A stretch of DNA of 64,000 nt from Limonium bicolor (lineage: Eukaryota > Streptophyta > Magnoliopsida > Caryophyllales > Plumbaginaceae): NCBI GenBank assembly GCA_023374045.1, contig CM041776.1:42600171-42664170 (forward strand), written 5' to 3'. Made by a program: the position numbers and the translations under genes. Positions within the stretch are counted from its first letter, which is position 1; each line of letters starts with the position of its first letter. Positions 1 to 11,729 of the stretch are shown here, in pieces. Below the pieces are notes generated by a model. It was not told where the DNA came from, did not search any database, and was given only the letters and a program-made list of their open reading frames with translations.

Positions 1-310
1 TCCGTTGGTCTACACGCAAAGTTATTCCCAACCACACGTACACACTTTATTCATGCCGTTAATCGATCCGAAACAAACAGATAAACAGGGGTATATATGT
101 TCCCGATTAACAAGTTTGGTTTGCAAGCACACATAGGTTAACAACAAATGCGCGCGCCACAGTTTGTTTGCATGCAAAATTATTCCCAAACAATACACAC
201 ACAATATATTTCACGCCGTAATCACAAACAAACAGACGCCTTAATCCTTAATCCCAAACAAACAGAGCATGTATATTTTTCCTGATTAAGAAGTTCGGTT
301 TGCAAAATTA
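1..310. repeat. Degenerate tandem direct repeat, two units of about 156 bp
   Basis: Two consecutive units share the same order of blocks: GCAAARTTATTCCCAA, a CACAC-rich stretch, CGCCGTAAT-like, AAACAAACAGA, GTATATAT and GATTAASAAGTT followed by GGTTTGC. Unit one runs from about 17 to 165 and unit two from about 173 to 300. Only short fortuitous open frames occur. The repeat may belong to the CACTA element that ends at 1137. Confidence 0.6.
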
Positions 311-829
311 CCTCATCAACACAAGCATAGAGCCGATAGATCTAGCGCGCATGTATGTTGTTCCTTTCGCTACTTGGGGCCGGTTGTAATCCAGACGCCG
401 CCGTGCGTACGACAGGGGTCTGTTCCCTGTTCGTGCGATTTGCAAAATCAAAATTAATTATTGAAGAGTATATATATGAAACTAAAGGATCGATAGGCAT
501 ATATGTGTTCGCAGCTCAATAATATTACCGATAGCAAGAGAGCTCGAGGCGCCTACGATTGATATCGACGCATGCATGCATCAACAGTTTGGCCGCCGGG
601 TTGCAGAGAAATGTTAGAAGCTAGTGAAGATGGCGAGCGCATATAGAAGAAAGGAGAAGAGAAGAGGCGTGCCGTGGCGGAATCGAAATGAAATTTAATT
701 TGGGATGGTTTGGATTGAGATCTAGCTTAGCGTGTTTACAGAGAGCGTTTGTGGTAGGGGAACAGTCGCGATTTGATTGATGAGAAACTGGGCGGGAGGG
801 TGAAAAGATCTGAGTGTATTATAATTTAG
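311..829. other. Unassigned; weak hint of a minus-strand gene start
   Basis: No recognisable coding sequence or repeat. Read on the minus strand, 520-690 has a pyrimidine-rich leader, an ATG and a plausible splice donor near 535. No protein family is recognisable, so a host first exon or the interior of the CACTA element are both possible. Confidence 0.25.
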
Positions 830-1137
830 GTAACATAAAAAACGCTTCACTTAAGAAGCGTTTTTATGCTAGCATAAAGAACGCTTCTTAAGTGAAGCGT
901 TTTTTATGTTATCGCGCCTAAACACATAAAAAACGCTTCATTTCTGAAGCATTTTTTATACATGTCTCTTTAAAGAACGCTTTGTAGCAAAGCGTTGTTT
1001 TTTACTTTGGGCTTGATAACAAAAACAACGCTTTGTAAACAAAACGTTGTTTAAGATGTCCGGCCTATGATAAAAAAACGATTTACAATATAACCGTTGT
1101 TAAAGGGGCATTGTTTATTCTTTTTTTTCCAGCAGTG
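830..1137. mobile_element. CACTA transposon terminus with subterminal hairpins
   Basis: The right edge reads as CACTGCTGGAAAAAAAAG on the minus strand (end at 1137), a known variant of plant CACTA ends. Inside it lies a series of inverted repeats built on ACGCTTC/GAAGCGT and ACGCTTTG/CAAAGCGT. One nearly perfect hairpin covers about 832-910. Such repeated subterminal palindromes are typical transposase binding regions. The element extends leftwards. Its other end is not visible, so its length and coding content are unknown. Confidence 0.65.
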
Positions 1138-1139
1138 TA

Positions 1140-1318
1140 TATTCCGTTAACTCTTTGTTAATATCCTTGGAAAAGTCTAAAATACCTCTGTTATTAGTGA
1201 ACCACCTAACAGAGATCTGTCTTTTCCATAAATACCATAAGTAACTTTCAGGTGGTTAAATAATATAACAAGTGTATTCTAGACTTTTTCTAAGTATACT
1301 AACGGAGCGGTTAGGGAA
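1140..1318. mobile_element. MITE-like imperfect inverted repeat
   Basis: The left arm (about 1147-1212) pairs with the right arm (about 1247-1308). Both contain CCGTTA, AAAAGTCT and GTTA blocks in mirrored order and end in AACCACC/GGTGGTT next to a short loop. There is no coding capacity. The superfamily is not assignable because a clean target-site duplication was not found. Confidence 0.55.
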
Positions 1319-1559
1319 ATATAAGACAAAGTGTTATCTGTTTAACTAATTATCCTGTGTAATTTTAAAAGCAAAGTGGTATATCATGAATTAAACAAAA
1401 AACTCAATGGGATTTGGTGAAATTCCCTGTATTAATATGTGTATATTTGTGAGAGCCTCTAAAAGTTAGACATATAACATGAAATTTGTCAAACAAATGT
1501 GGAATGTTTGAAGGTGAATTTGGGTGTGATATAAAGAAGTTTTTTGTCACTGGAAAAAT
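1319..1559. other. Unassigned AT-rich stretch before the LINE fragment
   Basis: No convincing open frame. The last part may already be degraded LINE sequence, because recognisable reverse transcriptase coding begins just downstream on the plus strand. Confidence 0.3.
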
Positions 1560-2000
1560 AGAAAAATGGTATGAACATGATTTGGAATACATTAATTCTA
1601 AAACGAGCTGAAGGTGCAGAACTGAATTATAGACCAATCACTATGGTATTGTGCACATATAAGGTGATTACAAAGCTAATAACAAAGCGATTAACCACTG
1701 CGCCGTTGCTATTAATTTGGGACCATTCATAGCAAACGAAGTCATACGTTGGTTGTGAAAGTCAAAGATTCAAAATCAATTTTAGGAATGCTTATGACTA
1801 TGTATCCTGAAGCTTCATCGATATGATGATGAATAAGTTTGGCTTTGGATACAGGTGGCGGGAATGGATAAATCAATGGCTTTCCCACAAAACCTTTTGC
1901 TCCAAACAGAGAACTCAGACAAGGTGACCCACTGTCACCCTCTTTGTTTATAATTTTTGTTGAAGCTCTGAATTGGATGACTAAAAAGGCGATTGAACTT
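1560..2000 (+). pseudogene. LINE reverse transcriptase, fragment 1
   Basis: Plus-strand frames with stops and shifts encode diagnostic non-LTR reverse transcriptase blocks in order: an NYRPIT block near 1630, a KVITKLITKRL block, a GFGYRWREWINQWL block, and RQGDPLSPSLF near 1916-1950. These are the palm and fingers segments of an L1-type ORF2 protein, which would copy LINE RNA at the target site. Frameshifts and stops make it dead. It is cut at 2000 by the chromovirus insertion and resumes at 12633 after the AACTT duplication. Confidence 0.8.
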
Positions 2001-2285
2001 TGTTAGGCGCTGGGGTCAGGTCTATCATAGACGTTAGTATTGTTTTATTGTTGGAATATTATGTTATTGCTTTTTGCTGTACGGAAGATTGGTTGTTACG
2101 CCAGCTGTGAGGTTGGTTATAGGGAGAGAATGTTGTTATGTCAGAGAGGGTACCACGCTACTACTTAAGGGAAGCTTCCTATATTGTAATGGTTATCGAA
2201 AGGAATGAGAAAAATAAGATAGGCCCTCTCTGTTGAGAGTGGAGTAGGAGGTGAACCTGTCCAGGGGATCCTATCGTTTCTATCA
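2001..2285 (+). repeat. 5' LTR of chromovirus
   Basis: Starts TGTTAGGCGC and ends TTTCTATCA. It matches 12348-12632 over its whole length apart from a few substitutions. Both copies are 285 bp. Confidence 0.95.
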
Positions 2286-2288
2286 ATT

Positions 2289-2298
2289 TGGTATCAGA
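2289..2298 (+). other. Primer binding site (tRNA-iMet type)
   Basis: TGGTATCAGA lies three bases after the 5' LTR and matches the usual plant initiator-methionine tRNA primer site. Confidence 0.9.
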
Positions 2299-2324
2299 TT
2301 CACCGATCCTGCTAGCTGTGGTGC

Positions 2325-3194
2325 ATGGTCTTCACGAGACATCAGGCTATGGAACACTTGGAGGCGGAACACTTGGTGATGAAAGGGGAGCTAACCGACC
2401 TGACTGGGACGGTGAACACTCTCGCTGGACAACTTGAGAATCTGACAGCGATGGTTTCACGGATGCAAAAGGATGTTCAATCCTTGGTATTACGTGTGGA
2501 TGAGCAAGGTGTTCCTGCTAGGCGGGTCCCGTGGCGGCGCCGAACTGACGTCACCGATGGAGAGTTAAGGGTGCACAAGTTGGAATTGCCGATTTTTGAT
2601 GGCGATGACCCCCAGGGTTGGATTTATAAGGCTGAACGATACTTTGCTTATAATGGTGTTGCCACAGTTGACAAGGTGCAGGCGGCCGCGGTGTGTATGG
2701 ATGGAGCTGCTCTCCATTGGTACGAATGGTTTGGTAATCATTTCGGTGTCCCCGATTGGGTGGAGTTCAAGTCCCTGATTCTGGATCGTTTTCGGTCAAC
2801 TCAGTCCCAGAATCCCTTGGAGTCTCTGTGTGCGCTTCGTCAGACTACATCGGTGGAGGAATACCGGCGTAGCTTTGAGTATCACTCTGCCTATCTCACC
2901 AACATCTCCGACGAAGTGTTACGTGGGATATTCAAGAATGGGCTGAAGGATATCATTCATAGGGAGTTATCCTTCTACGAACCACAAACGTTGCGTGATA
3001 TGATGACCATGGCTAGAAAAATAGAAGAACGTGAGAATTTGTGTGTGACGGAAATTACAAATCGCCAAACAGGGTCACGTGCGCACTATGCGTGGGGTGG
3101 CCTGTGGTCGACTTCTGGCGGTGGTAGTCGCACGACACCTGGAGAGGGAAGCAGCAGCCAGATTGAGCGCATTAAGGAAATCCCCAATTCTTAG
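2325..3194 (+). CDS. gag: Chromovirus Gag (N-terminal part)
   Basis: 289 codons from the first ATG after the primer site. Residues about 8-55 form a heptad-rich coiled coil. Residues about 85-245 are the retrotransposon Gag capsid domain, with FDGDDPQGW, AERYF, ALHWYEWF and SVEEYRRSFE blocks. It would form the virus-like particle shell in the cytoplasm. It ends at a TAG at 3192-3194, but the same frame stays open beyond it into the zinc knuckle and pol. The TAG is therefore either a nonsense mutation or a suppressible stop; the first seems more likely. Confidence 0.88.
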   Translation: MVFTRHQAMEHLEAEHLVMKGELTDLTGTVNTLAGQLENLTAMVSRMQKDVQSLVLRVDEQGVPARRVPWRRRTDVTDGELRVHKLELPIFDGDDPQGWIYKAERYFAYNGVATVDKVQAAAVCMDGAALHWYEWFGNHFGVPDWVEFKSLILDRFRSTQSQNPLESLCALRQTTSVEEYRRSFEYHSAYLTNISDEVLRGIFKNGLKDIIHRELSFYEPQTLRDMMTMARKIEERENLCVTEITNRQTGSRAHYAWGGLWSTSGGGSRTTPGEGSSSQIERIKEIPNS

Positions 3195-6100
3195 TCGTTC
3201 AAAATCCCTAGCTCCTTAGACCGCACGTCATCAGTTTCTTCCCCTCAATCTTCTGCGGGCTCCACTTCTGCAGTGAAAACAAGTTCATTCCGCAAAATTC
3301 CAGACACCGAAGTCCAGCGCAGGCGGGCGCTAGGACTTTGCTTCCGGTGCGGTGAGAAGTGGGCTCCCGGCCACCGGTGCAAGAACGCTGGTCTGCAGGT
3401 GTTGTTGACTGATGGGGCGGACGGTGGTGAGGAAGCGTTCGAGCTTGTCCATGACTCGGGCGAGGATACTGGAGGGGAAATTGCCGAAGCTCAACTATCA
3501 CTGCTATCCTTACGGGGATTTCCATCAGGCAAAGCAATGAAGTTGGAAGGATCCATTTTAGGCAGGTCAGTTTTAATACTAGTGGACAGTGGGGCCACTC
3601 ATAATTTTATTCGTACTACTATTGTTGATGAGCTAAAGTTATCAGTGGATAAGGGAGTCTCTTTTGGAGTCACTATAGGAAACGGGAAAGTCGTTTCTGG
3701 TACTGGTGCCTGTTTGGGGTTACCGCTGTTACTGCAGGAAACCCAGTTTCTCATAGATTGCCTGCTGTTTGATATTTCGGGAGTCGACGTAATACTGGGA
3801 ATGGACTGGCTTATTTCACTTGGGGAGACAAGAATTAATTGGGGGCAGTTTTCTATACGATTTGATTGGGAAGGGAAGCCCGTTCACTTGTTGGGTAACC
3901 CAAACTATCATGCTAAGGATGTTGGCTACAAGTCCATGCTTAGGACTATCGAATCTCAGGGTGAAGGATGGTGGTTATACCAGTGTGACTTAGTTACTCA
4001 TACCCCTGACCCACTGCTCTGTTTGGATGAACCTTTGCGTATTCTGTTGGCTGAGTTTCAGGGTGTGTTTGAGCCACTGGACTCATTGCCGCCTGAGCGG
4101 TTTCATGATCATTCGATAGTTTTGCAGGACGGGGCAGTTCCTCCTAATAGCAGGCCCTATCGTTATCCATACTATCAAAAGAATGAGATCGAACGAATTG
4201 TGCAGGAGTTGTTCACTGCAGGGTTTATTCGTAACAGCACCAGCCCCTTCTCAAGTCCAGTTTTATTGGTGAAAAAGAAGAATGGTGAGTGGCGCTTTTG
4301 CGTGGACTATAGGGCACTTAACAACATCACTGTTCCGGATAAATTTCCCTTACCCACGGTGGATGAACTTCTAGATGAGTTACATGGTGCAGCTGTGTTT
4401 TCCAAGCTAGATCTCAAATCCGGTTATCACCAGATTCGTGTTCGTGATTGTGATATTGAGAAGACTGCTTTTAGGACTCATGAAGGACACTACGAATTTC
4501 TTGTTATGCCTTTCGGTCTTAAGAATGCCCCAGCAACCTTCCAAGCTTTAATGAATGATGTGTTTAAGCCTTTCCTACGAAAGTTCATCCTTGTATTTTT
4601 TGATGACATCCTGATCTACAGCAAGGATAGTGATGAGCATTTGCAGCACTTGCGCATGGCACTGCAGTTACTGCATGATCACCAGCTGCGGGTAAATTTC
4701 AGTAAGTGCAGTTTCAATCAGCCTCGTTTGGAGTACCTTGGTCATTTCATTTCTGGTGCTGGGGTGGAGGTGGATTCCTCCAAAGTTCAGGCAATGTTGG
4801 ATTGGCCAACTCCTAAATCAGCAAAGGAGCTTCGTGCATTTCTGGGTCTAACTGGCTACTACCGCAAATTTGTGAAAGGATATGGGATTATTGCTAGCCC
4901 ATTAACGGCTCTATTGAGGAAGAATTCATTCTGTTGGTCTGCTACTGCACAAGTTGCTTTTGAGTCCTTAAAAGCTGCCTTGTCTTCGGTGCCTATCTTG
5001 GCAATGCCTGACTTTAATGAACCTTTTGTGGTTGAGACAGATGCATCCGGAGAGGGATAGGTGCGATTCTGATGCAGAAAGGTCGTCCTCTAGCCTTTCT
5101 AAGTCAAGCTTTCTCCCCTCGTGCCTTAGCAAAATCTGTCTATGAGAAGGAGCTGATGGCGGTAGTGTTTGCAGTTCAGAAGTGGCGCCACTACTTACTT
5201 GGCCGCCACTTTCTTATCCGGACTGATCAGAAAAGCTTAAAACATCTATGGGACCAGAAATTGATGACGGAGGACCAGTACAAATGGGTTACAAAACTGT
5301 TGGGATTCAGTTTCGACATTGTGTATAGACCGGGGAAGGAAAATGCTGCTGCTGATGCGTTGTCCCGTGTGGATCTCTCTGTTACCTTGTCACCTTTGTC
5401 TGCTATTGTTTTTGAGGGTTGGCAGTTGGTGGATGAGGAAGTGTTTAATGATGTAAAACTTCAACGAATAGTCCAGGATCTGCTGGTTTCTGCTGATTCT
5501 CATCCGGGTTACCAGCTGCAGAATGGCCATCTCTTTTTCAAGGGACGGGTGGTATTACCAGCATCCTCCTCTCTGATTTCCTCACTGCTTAAGGAGTTCC
5601 ACAGTTCCCCTACAGGCGGCCATTCTGGATTCTTACGGACTTTTAAGCGCCTTTCTGCGGTGGTCTTTTGGCCCGGTATGCGGTCTGTTGTTAAGAGTTT
5701 TGTTGCGGCTTGTGATGTTTGTCAAAGAGTGAAGTACAGTTCACTCTCACCTGCTGGGTTACTTCAACCTTTGCCGGTTCCTACCAAGGTGTGGCAAGAC
5801 ATATCGATGGATTTCATTGGTGGGTTGCCCCGTGTTCAACACATTGATACGGTTCTGGTGGTAGTAGACCGTTTGACCAAATATGCTCATTTCATTCCTG
5901 TGAAACACCCTTATACTGCTAAGGATATTGCTGATATTTTTGTCCAGGAAGTGGTGCGATTACATGGGATTCCTAGTACTATTGTTTCGGACAGAGATGT
6001 TGTCTTTGTTAGCAGATTTTGGAAGGAAATTTTTCGCTTGGCAGGCACCACTCTGCGCATGAGTTCTGCATACCATCCTCAAACTGATGGCCAAACTGAG

Positions 6101-6255
6101 GTGGTCAATCGTTGCTTGGAGGACTACTTACGATGTTTTTCATTTATGAAACCTAAAGGATGGCTTAAGTTCTTGCCTTGGGCAGAATTCTGGTACAACA
6201 CCAGCTTTCATAGTAGCACCGGCACCACTCCCTTCCAAGCTGTGTATGGGAGAGA
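3195..6255 (+). pseudogene. pol: Chromovirus Pol: knuckle, protease, RT, RNase H, integrase
   Basis: Continues in the gag frame. A zinc knuckle (CFRCGEKWAPGHRC, CX2CX7HXC) lies near 3339-3380. Protease LVDSGATHNF is at about 3578. The reverse transcriptase has FCVDYRALN near 4300 and FFDDILIYS near 4597. The RNase H first aspartate is in ETDASG at about 5035. A one-base loss near 5055 shifts the frame. The rest of RNase H and the integrase then read from about 5058 in another frame, with a zinc-binding region, SMDFIGG, VSDRDVVF and a QTDGQTE block. Coding stops at 6255, where the nested element splits it. The remaining C-terminus is at 11730-12384. Confidence 0.93.
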
Positions 6256-7885
6256 TGATAAGCCGCAGACTTATCATATTTTATGTGCTAGATTTAGTAT
6301 ATTTATCTAAATAAGGTTAAATATATGCTATTTATGCTATATCATGTATAAAGTCTATTATTTGTTCAGATTGATGTTTTTATATGTTTTCCATGCAAGG
6401 AATGAATTTCTAATCAAAAGACCAAGTGGTGCCGGGCTTGGTGCTGGCTGTCCAGTTCACGACACAAGTTTGGAGCAAAACAGGAGAACTGCCGGGTGGC
6501 GCGCTGGGTGTCTGGTGTCAGGCGCATTCAAAGTCTGTGAGTGTGCCTAGCATCTGATGTCCGGCAGGACATCCGGCACATACTGAAAAGTCACCCCAGT
6601 TCGCCTGAAGTTAGCAGTTAGTTACCGTTAGCATACCAACCGATGCCGGGTGTGGTGCCGGGCATCTCATGTCCGGCACAAGCGCCTTTTCGCGCGGATT
6701 TAGCGGTTTAATTAACGGTTAGACAACACATTTTGCACGTGGTGCCGGGTGTGATGCCGGGTAGCTCCTGCCCGGCATATACACTGTTTCGCGCAAATTT
6801 GGCGGTTTCGACCGTTAACAGTTGGGCGCATTTATCACGTGTGCCGGCTATTGGTGATCCGGCACGACGCCCGGCAACGACACATTTGATGCCTATAAGT
6901 AGGCCGAGGAAGGCAACAATTTGACACACTTCAACACCATACTACACTCCATTCATTACTCCAATTCCGCCCACATCCAGTGTTGGTGTCCAAGGCATTT
7001 CTACGGATCCATCCACAAGAAGAAGAGAAGATCCTTCGGGTTAAGGCTATGACCATCTCCTTCTCCCTTTGTATTTCTTCTTTATTTGTGGATGGTGAAG
7101 TAGAATCCTTGTTATTCTTGGTTAGGGATGAATTCCTTCTTGTAAACATATGATTTTCAATATAATTTTCAAGTTTATTAAGAGTAGGTTCTTATTGAAA
7201 GAGAATAGGTTGATCTCTTTTTCTCTTCATGCAATTCTTACTTGTGGAAGACAAGTCCCAAGTAAGATAGGTTAGACTCTCTTAATGGTCTTTCTACTCT
7301 CTTCTTATGAATTAAGAGTTAGTAGTGAGAGTGAAGATTAACCCACATTTCCCATTACTTTGTTCATTTCGTGGCATGATATATGCTCGATTGTTAATAG
7401 GTATGAGTCTTCTGTTTTCTACTCGGAAACTGGAGAAAGAATATGCATTATGACTATGCCGGATGCACTGCCGGGTGGCCAATGTCCGGCATATTCAATG
7501 TCTTTGAATATGCCGTGCAAGTGGTATCCGGCAGGACACCCGGCGTGTTCATTGTTGGTTAATTCGAAGGCTTGTGTTATGTTTAGAGTTCATATTGATA
7601 CTTAGATGGTTTCACACCCTGGATCAAGATAATTTCATTGTAATTACCACTTAGTTTAGTTAGTTTTAATTAGGATTAGAAAACATTTCAATTTCCCCCC
7701 TTGTTTAGAATAGGCTTTTGCCCGGATTAGGACTAATTTTCTATAAGTCCCTTGGGTACGATACTCTCGGTCGTAATTATTTACACTATACTCCGACCGG
7801 GTTTATTTTGCTACCCGTAGTAGAGTTGTAGGAGATTTATTATTTTATTTTGTATATAGTTTATCCTAACAATTTCTCGTTAGCA
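6256..7885 (+). repeat. 5' LTR of nested Tat-like element, with CCGGCA palindromes
   Basis: 1,630 bp matching 10097-11729. From about 6430 to 6880 and again near 7458-7545 it is packed with GCCGGGT and CCGGCA motifs in opposing orientation. Near 7738-7830 lies a block (GGTACGATACTC, GACCGGGTTT) that is shared in reverse with the solo LTR at 55285-56860. Small open frames here look fortuitous. Confidence 0.92.
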
Positions 7886-7887
7886 AA

Positions 7888-7906
7888 TTGGCGCCGTTGC
7901 CGGGGA
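7888..7906 (+). other. Primer binding site of nested element
   Basis: TTGGCGCCGTTGCCGGGGA lies two bases after the 5' LTR. This primer-site type is common in plant Tat/Athila-lineage elements. Confidence 0.85.
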
Positions 7907-8007
7907 CTTGGAATTAGTCCAAGTCCTAAATTCGGTAAAAACGCCCTATTCTTTATTCTTTAATTCTATGATTCTTTAATTTAATTTGTTAATTTTATTT
8001 TCAGTTG

Positions 8008-8563
8008 AAAATGCCGGGTACACTGCCGGGTGTTCTACATCCGGCATCTTTGGAGGAAGTCCTGCGCCGGATAGAGTTTACTCGGCGCACGACCCGGCAT
8101 AATCAAACTTCAACTTTTACTTCGCATTGTCTTTTTTTTTTATCTTTTATTTGTCTATAAATATTCTTTTCCATTGATCTTTTATGTTAACTTCCCTTTC
8201 CCTTTCCCATTTTTATTATTTTTTATTATTTTTATTTTCAAGTTTGAACGCGCCGGGTGGCATACTGGGTAACTTCAACCCGGCAGTATTGGAGAAAGTC
8301 CAATGCCGGGTAGTTCCCACCCGGCACCGCGTCCGGCATGTTCAAACTATTTATTTTTTTTTTTATTATTTTTTTTGTAAAATATTAATATTCTGTATAA
8401 TTTGTCTTTATCCCTCCCTTCTAATCCTACCTATTCTTTATTCCGTTTATTTTATTCTCGGATTGATTACGCCGGGCCTGATGCCGGGTTTTATACATAC
8501 GGCATAGTTGGAGAAAGTCCAGTGCCGGGCACCTCATACCCGGCACGAGTCCGGCACAACCAA
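8008..8563 (+). repeat. Three diverged units with a GCCGGG palindromic core
   Basis: Units at about 8008-8114, 8247-8348 and 8468-8563 share the order GCCGGG, CCGGCA, TTGGAGRAAGTCC, GCCGGR and CCGGCA. They are separated by AT-rich spacers. The same core motif fills the LTRs of this element. Confidence 0.75.
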
Positions 8564-10096
8564 TTTTTTTTCTCTTTTCATTTTCGTAACTCTAATTATG
8601 TAATCATCTTAGTTTTTTTTATTATTATTTACAAAATATTATAGTGTTTTTGTGTTGCTCCTCCTGAGTTAAATAGGTGAATGCATCTCCGATTGCATAA
8701 TCTTCATGAAGATTTGTGTGTCCGCAATCATGAGACAAAGAGGACATCGATGAAACCAACAAACGTACTCCTACACAATGGAAGCCAATACCAAAGGCGA
8801 ATGGCAAGAACTCTCTTCCTCAGCAGGCGAATGTGGAAAAGTTTGCGACTACACGCCCAGTGCTCCGAAATGCCAGATTTTATACCACCTGAGGAAGCAG
8901 AACTGGCAGAGACATCAACCATTCGCATAGAGCATAAGTCAATGACGTTGTTAATGTAGCAACATTTTGCTCAAACTATGACCACTTGGTCAACTCCCGT
9001 CTCCAACACTAAATTGATCAACGGGAGTATGCGAAATCGATCTTCGTTTCTATCAAGATCTTTAATCATTCGCCAAGTAGCCAAAAGGCTCAGTGTAGGG
9101 CAGCCCCCACGCGTCTAGTCTTCTTGCACCACAGGGGAGTCATTTTCTTCTTAATTACTTTTAATTTTCTTTATTAAAAGTCTTTCTTTATTTATTTTCT
9201 TTTTCTTTTGAACACTGGGGACAGTGTTCCTGCCAAGTGTAGGGCAGGGACCCCCCTTAAAAAAAATAAGTTTTTATTAATATGCATAAGTTGTGAGTTT
9301 TATCGATGTTTTACTAAACTTTTTGCATGTTTTTGATTAAGATGAGATTCGGAATGAATAAAAGCTTGTTCTCTCAAAAGGTAAGCTTTCTAATGACTTG
9401 TAGATTCCTGTTTTTAACTTTTTGATTCTCTTTATTAACATGAGTATATGATCTTTCTCCTAATTCTTTCCTTTATGTATTTCTGGGTATTTATTTCTTT
9501 TCTTTTCAAATTGTGAAAAATCTTTTGGGTGAAAATCTTAAAAAGGGTTTTTGTGCAAAAGAAAGAAGAAGAAAAAGAAAAAAGAAAGAAAAAAATCTTC
9601 TTCCAAAGGAAAAGCATTATATTCCTTGAGGTTGCAAAAATGCCTCAGAATAAAAGCAAGAAACGAGAGTTTTTCCTTTTATTTTTCTCCTAAATTCCCC
9701 GTTCTTCAATGTAGAAAAAAATCATGGTTGATTCAGAAACCCTTGCAAAATAGGGCTGAATAATAAAAACCAATGATGAGTGTCTTGGCCACATTCAGAA
9801 ACTCTTGAAAAATAGAGCTGAATGATGGAAACCGGAAAAAGGAGAGATTACAAATCCCTTATGCAAAATAGCCCAAAAGTTTTTGATCGATTTGAAAGTC
9901 TTTATTTTATACCCATTAGTATGTTTATGTGATAAGTTTTTGATGGATAAGGATGATTAAGTGATATTATGAAATAGAGTCAGGGAGTTAAGAATTTATC
10001 TTATGTCATTCTAAAGTCTATCTGTTTTGTGCATAAGTAATTACTCCTTTCTAATCTTGTTTTGCTCGAGGACTAGCAAAGGTAAGTGTAGGGCCT
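8564..10096 (+). other. Non-coding interior and polypurine end of nested element
   Basis: No supported coding sequence. A perfect palindrome GAACACTGGGGACAGTGTTC occupies 9210-9229 and lies in a TTTTCTTTT context. A GTGTAGGGCAG motif occurs twice nearby. The end, GCTCGAGGACTAGCAAAGG then GTGTAGGGCCT, acts as the polypurine region just before the 3' LTR at 10097. Confidence 0.7.
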
Positions 10097-11729
10097 TGAT
10101 AAGCCGCAGACTTATCATATTTATGTGCTAGATTTAGTATTATATTTATCTAAATAGGTTAATATATGCTATTATGCTATATCATGTATAAAGTCATTAT
10201 TTGTTCAGATTGATGTTTTTATATGTTTTCCATGCAAGGAATGAATTTCTAATCAAAAGACCAAGTGGTGCCGGGCTTGGTGCTGGCTGTCCAGTTCACG
10301 ACACAAGTTTGGGAGCAAAACAGGAGAACTGCCGGGTGGCGCGCTGGGTGTCTGGTGTCAGGCGCATTCAAAGTCTGTGAGTGTGCCTAGCATCTGATGT
10401 CCGGCAGGACATCCGGCACATACTGAAAAGTCACCCCAGTTCGCCTGAAGTTAGCAGTTAGTTACCGTTAGCATACCAACCGATGCCGGGGGTGGTGCCG
10501 GGCATCTCATGTCCGGCACAGCGCCTTTTCGCGCGGATTTAGCGGTTTAATTAACGGTTAGACAACACATTTTGCACGTGGTGCCGGGTGTGATGCCGGG
10601 TAGCTCCTGCCCGGCATATACAATGTTTCGCGCAAATTTGGCGGTTTCGACCGTTAACAGTTGGGCGCATTTATCAGTGTGCCGGCTATTGGTGATCCGG
10701 CATGACGCCCGGCAACGACACATTTGATGCCTATAAGTAGGCCGAGGAAGCAAACAATTTGACACTTCAGCACCATACTACTCCATTCATTACTCCATTT
10801 CCGCCACATTCCAAGTGTTGGTGTCCAAGGCATTTCTACGGACCATCCACAAGAAGAAGAGAAGATTTCCTTTTCGGGTTAAGGCATGACAATCTCCTTC
10901 TCCCTTATGTATTTCCTTCTTTATTTAAGTGGATGGTGAAGTAAGAATCCTTGTTAGTCTTGGTAGGGATGAATTCCTTCTTGTAACACACTATGATATC
11001 TCAATATAATTTTCAAGTTTATTAAGAGTAAGGCTCTTATTGAAAGAGAATAGGTTGATCTCTTTTTCTCTTCATGCAATTCTTACTTGTGGAAGACAAG
11101 TCCCAAGTAAGATAGGTTAGACTCTCTTAATGGTCTTTCTACTCTCTTCTTATGAATTAAGAGTTAGTAGTGAGAGTGAAGATTAACCCACATTTCCATT
11201 ACTTTGTTCATTTCGTGGCATGATATATGCTCGATTTGTTAATAGGGATGAGTCTTCTGTTTTCTACTCGGAAACTGGAGAAATAATATGCAATAAGGCT
11301 ATGCCGGATGCACTGCCGGGTGGCCAATGTCCGGCATATTCAATGTCTTTGAATATGCGTGCAAGTGGTATCCGGCTGGGCACCTGGCGTGTCAAGTTGG
11401 TTAATTCGAAGGCTTGTGTTATGTTTCGAGTTCATATTGATACTTAGATGGTTTCACACCTGGATCAAGGATAATTCATTGTAATTACCATAGTTTAGTT
11501 AGTTTTATTTAGATTAGTAAACATTTCAATTTCCCCCCTTGTTATATAGAAAGGCTTTTGCCCGGATTATGACTAATTTTCTATAAGTCCCTGGGTACGA
11601 TACTCTCGGTCGTAATATATTTACACTATACTCCGACCGGGTTTTATTTGCTACCCGTAGTAGGTTGTAGGATTAGTTATTATTTATTCATTTTGTATAT
11701 AGTTTATCCTAACAATTTCTTCGCTAGCA
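10097..11729 (+). repeat. 3' LTR of nested Tat-like element
   Basis: 1,633 bp paired with 6256-7885. The two differ mostly by one- and two-base insertions or deletions, many in short homopolymers. Confidence 0.92.

Larger units (their letters stand above)
6256..11729 (+). mobile_element. Non-autonomous Tat-like LTR element nested in pol
   Basis: Two LTRs of about 1.63 kb (6256-7885 and 10097-11729) start TGATAAGCCGCAG and end TAGCA. The element is flanked by AGAGA at 6251-6255 and 11730-11734. The interior (7886-10096) codes for nothing recognisable. The primer site TTGGCGCCGTTGCCGGGGA and the pre-3'-LTR block GCTCGAGGACTAGCAAAGG resemble Tat/Athila-lineage elements. It would depend on proteins from an autonomous relative. 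Insertion interrupts the chromovirus integrase at 6255 and so inactivated that element. Confidence 0.92.

Noticed and set aside
8625..8928. Minus-strand open frames near 8625-8928
   Set aside because: No family motif and on the opposite strand to the element.
8184..8959. Small open frames inside the nested Tat-like element
   Set aside because: No gag or pol motif; T-rich composition; frames not shared between repeat units.
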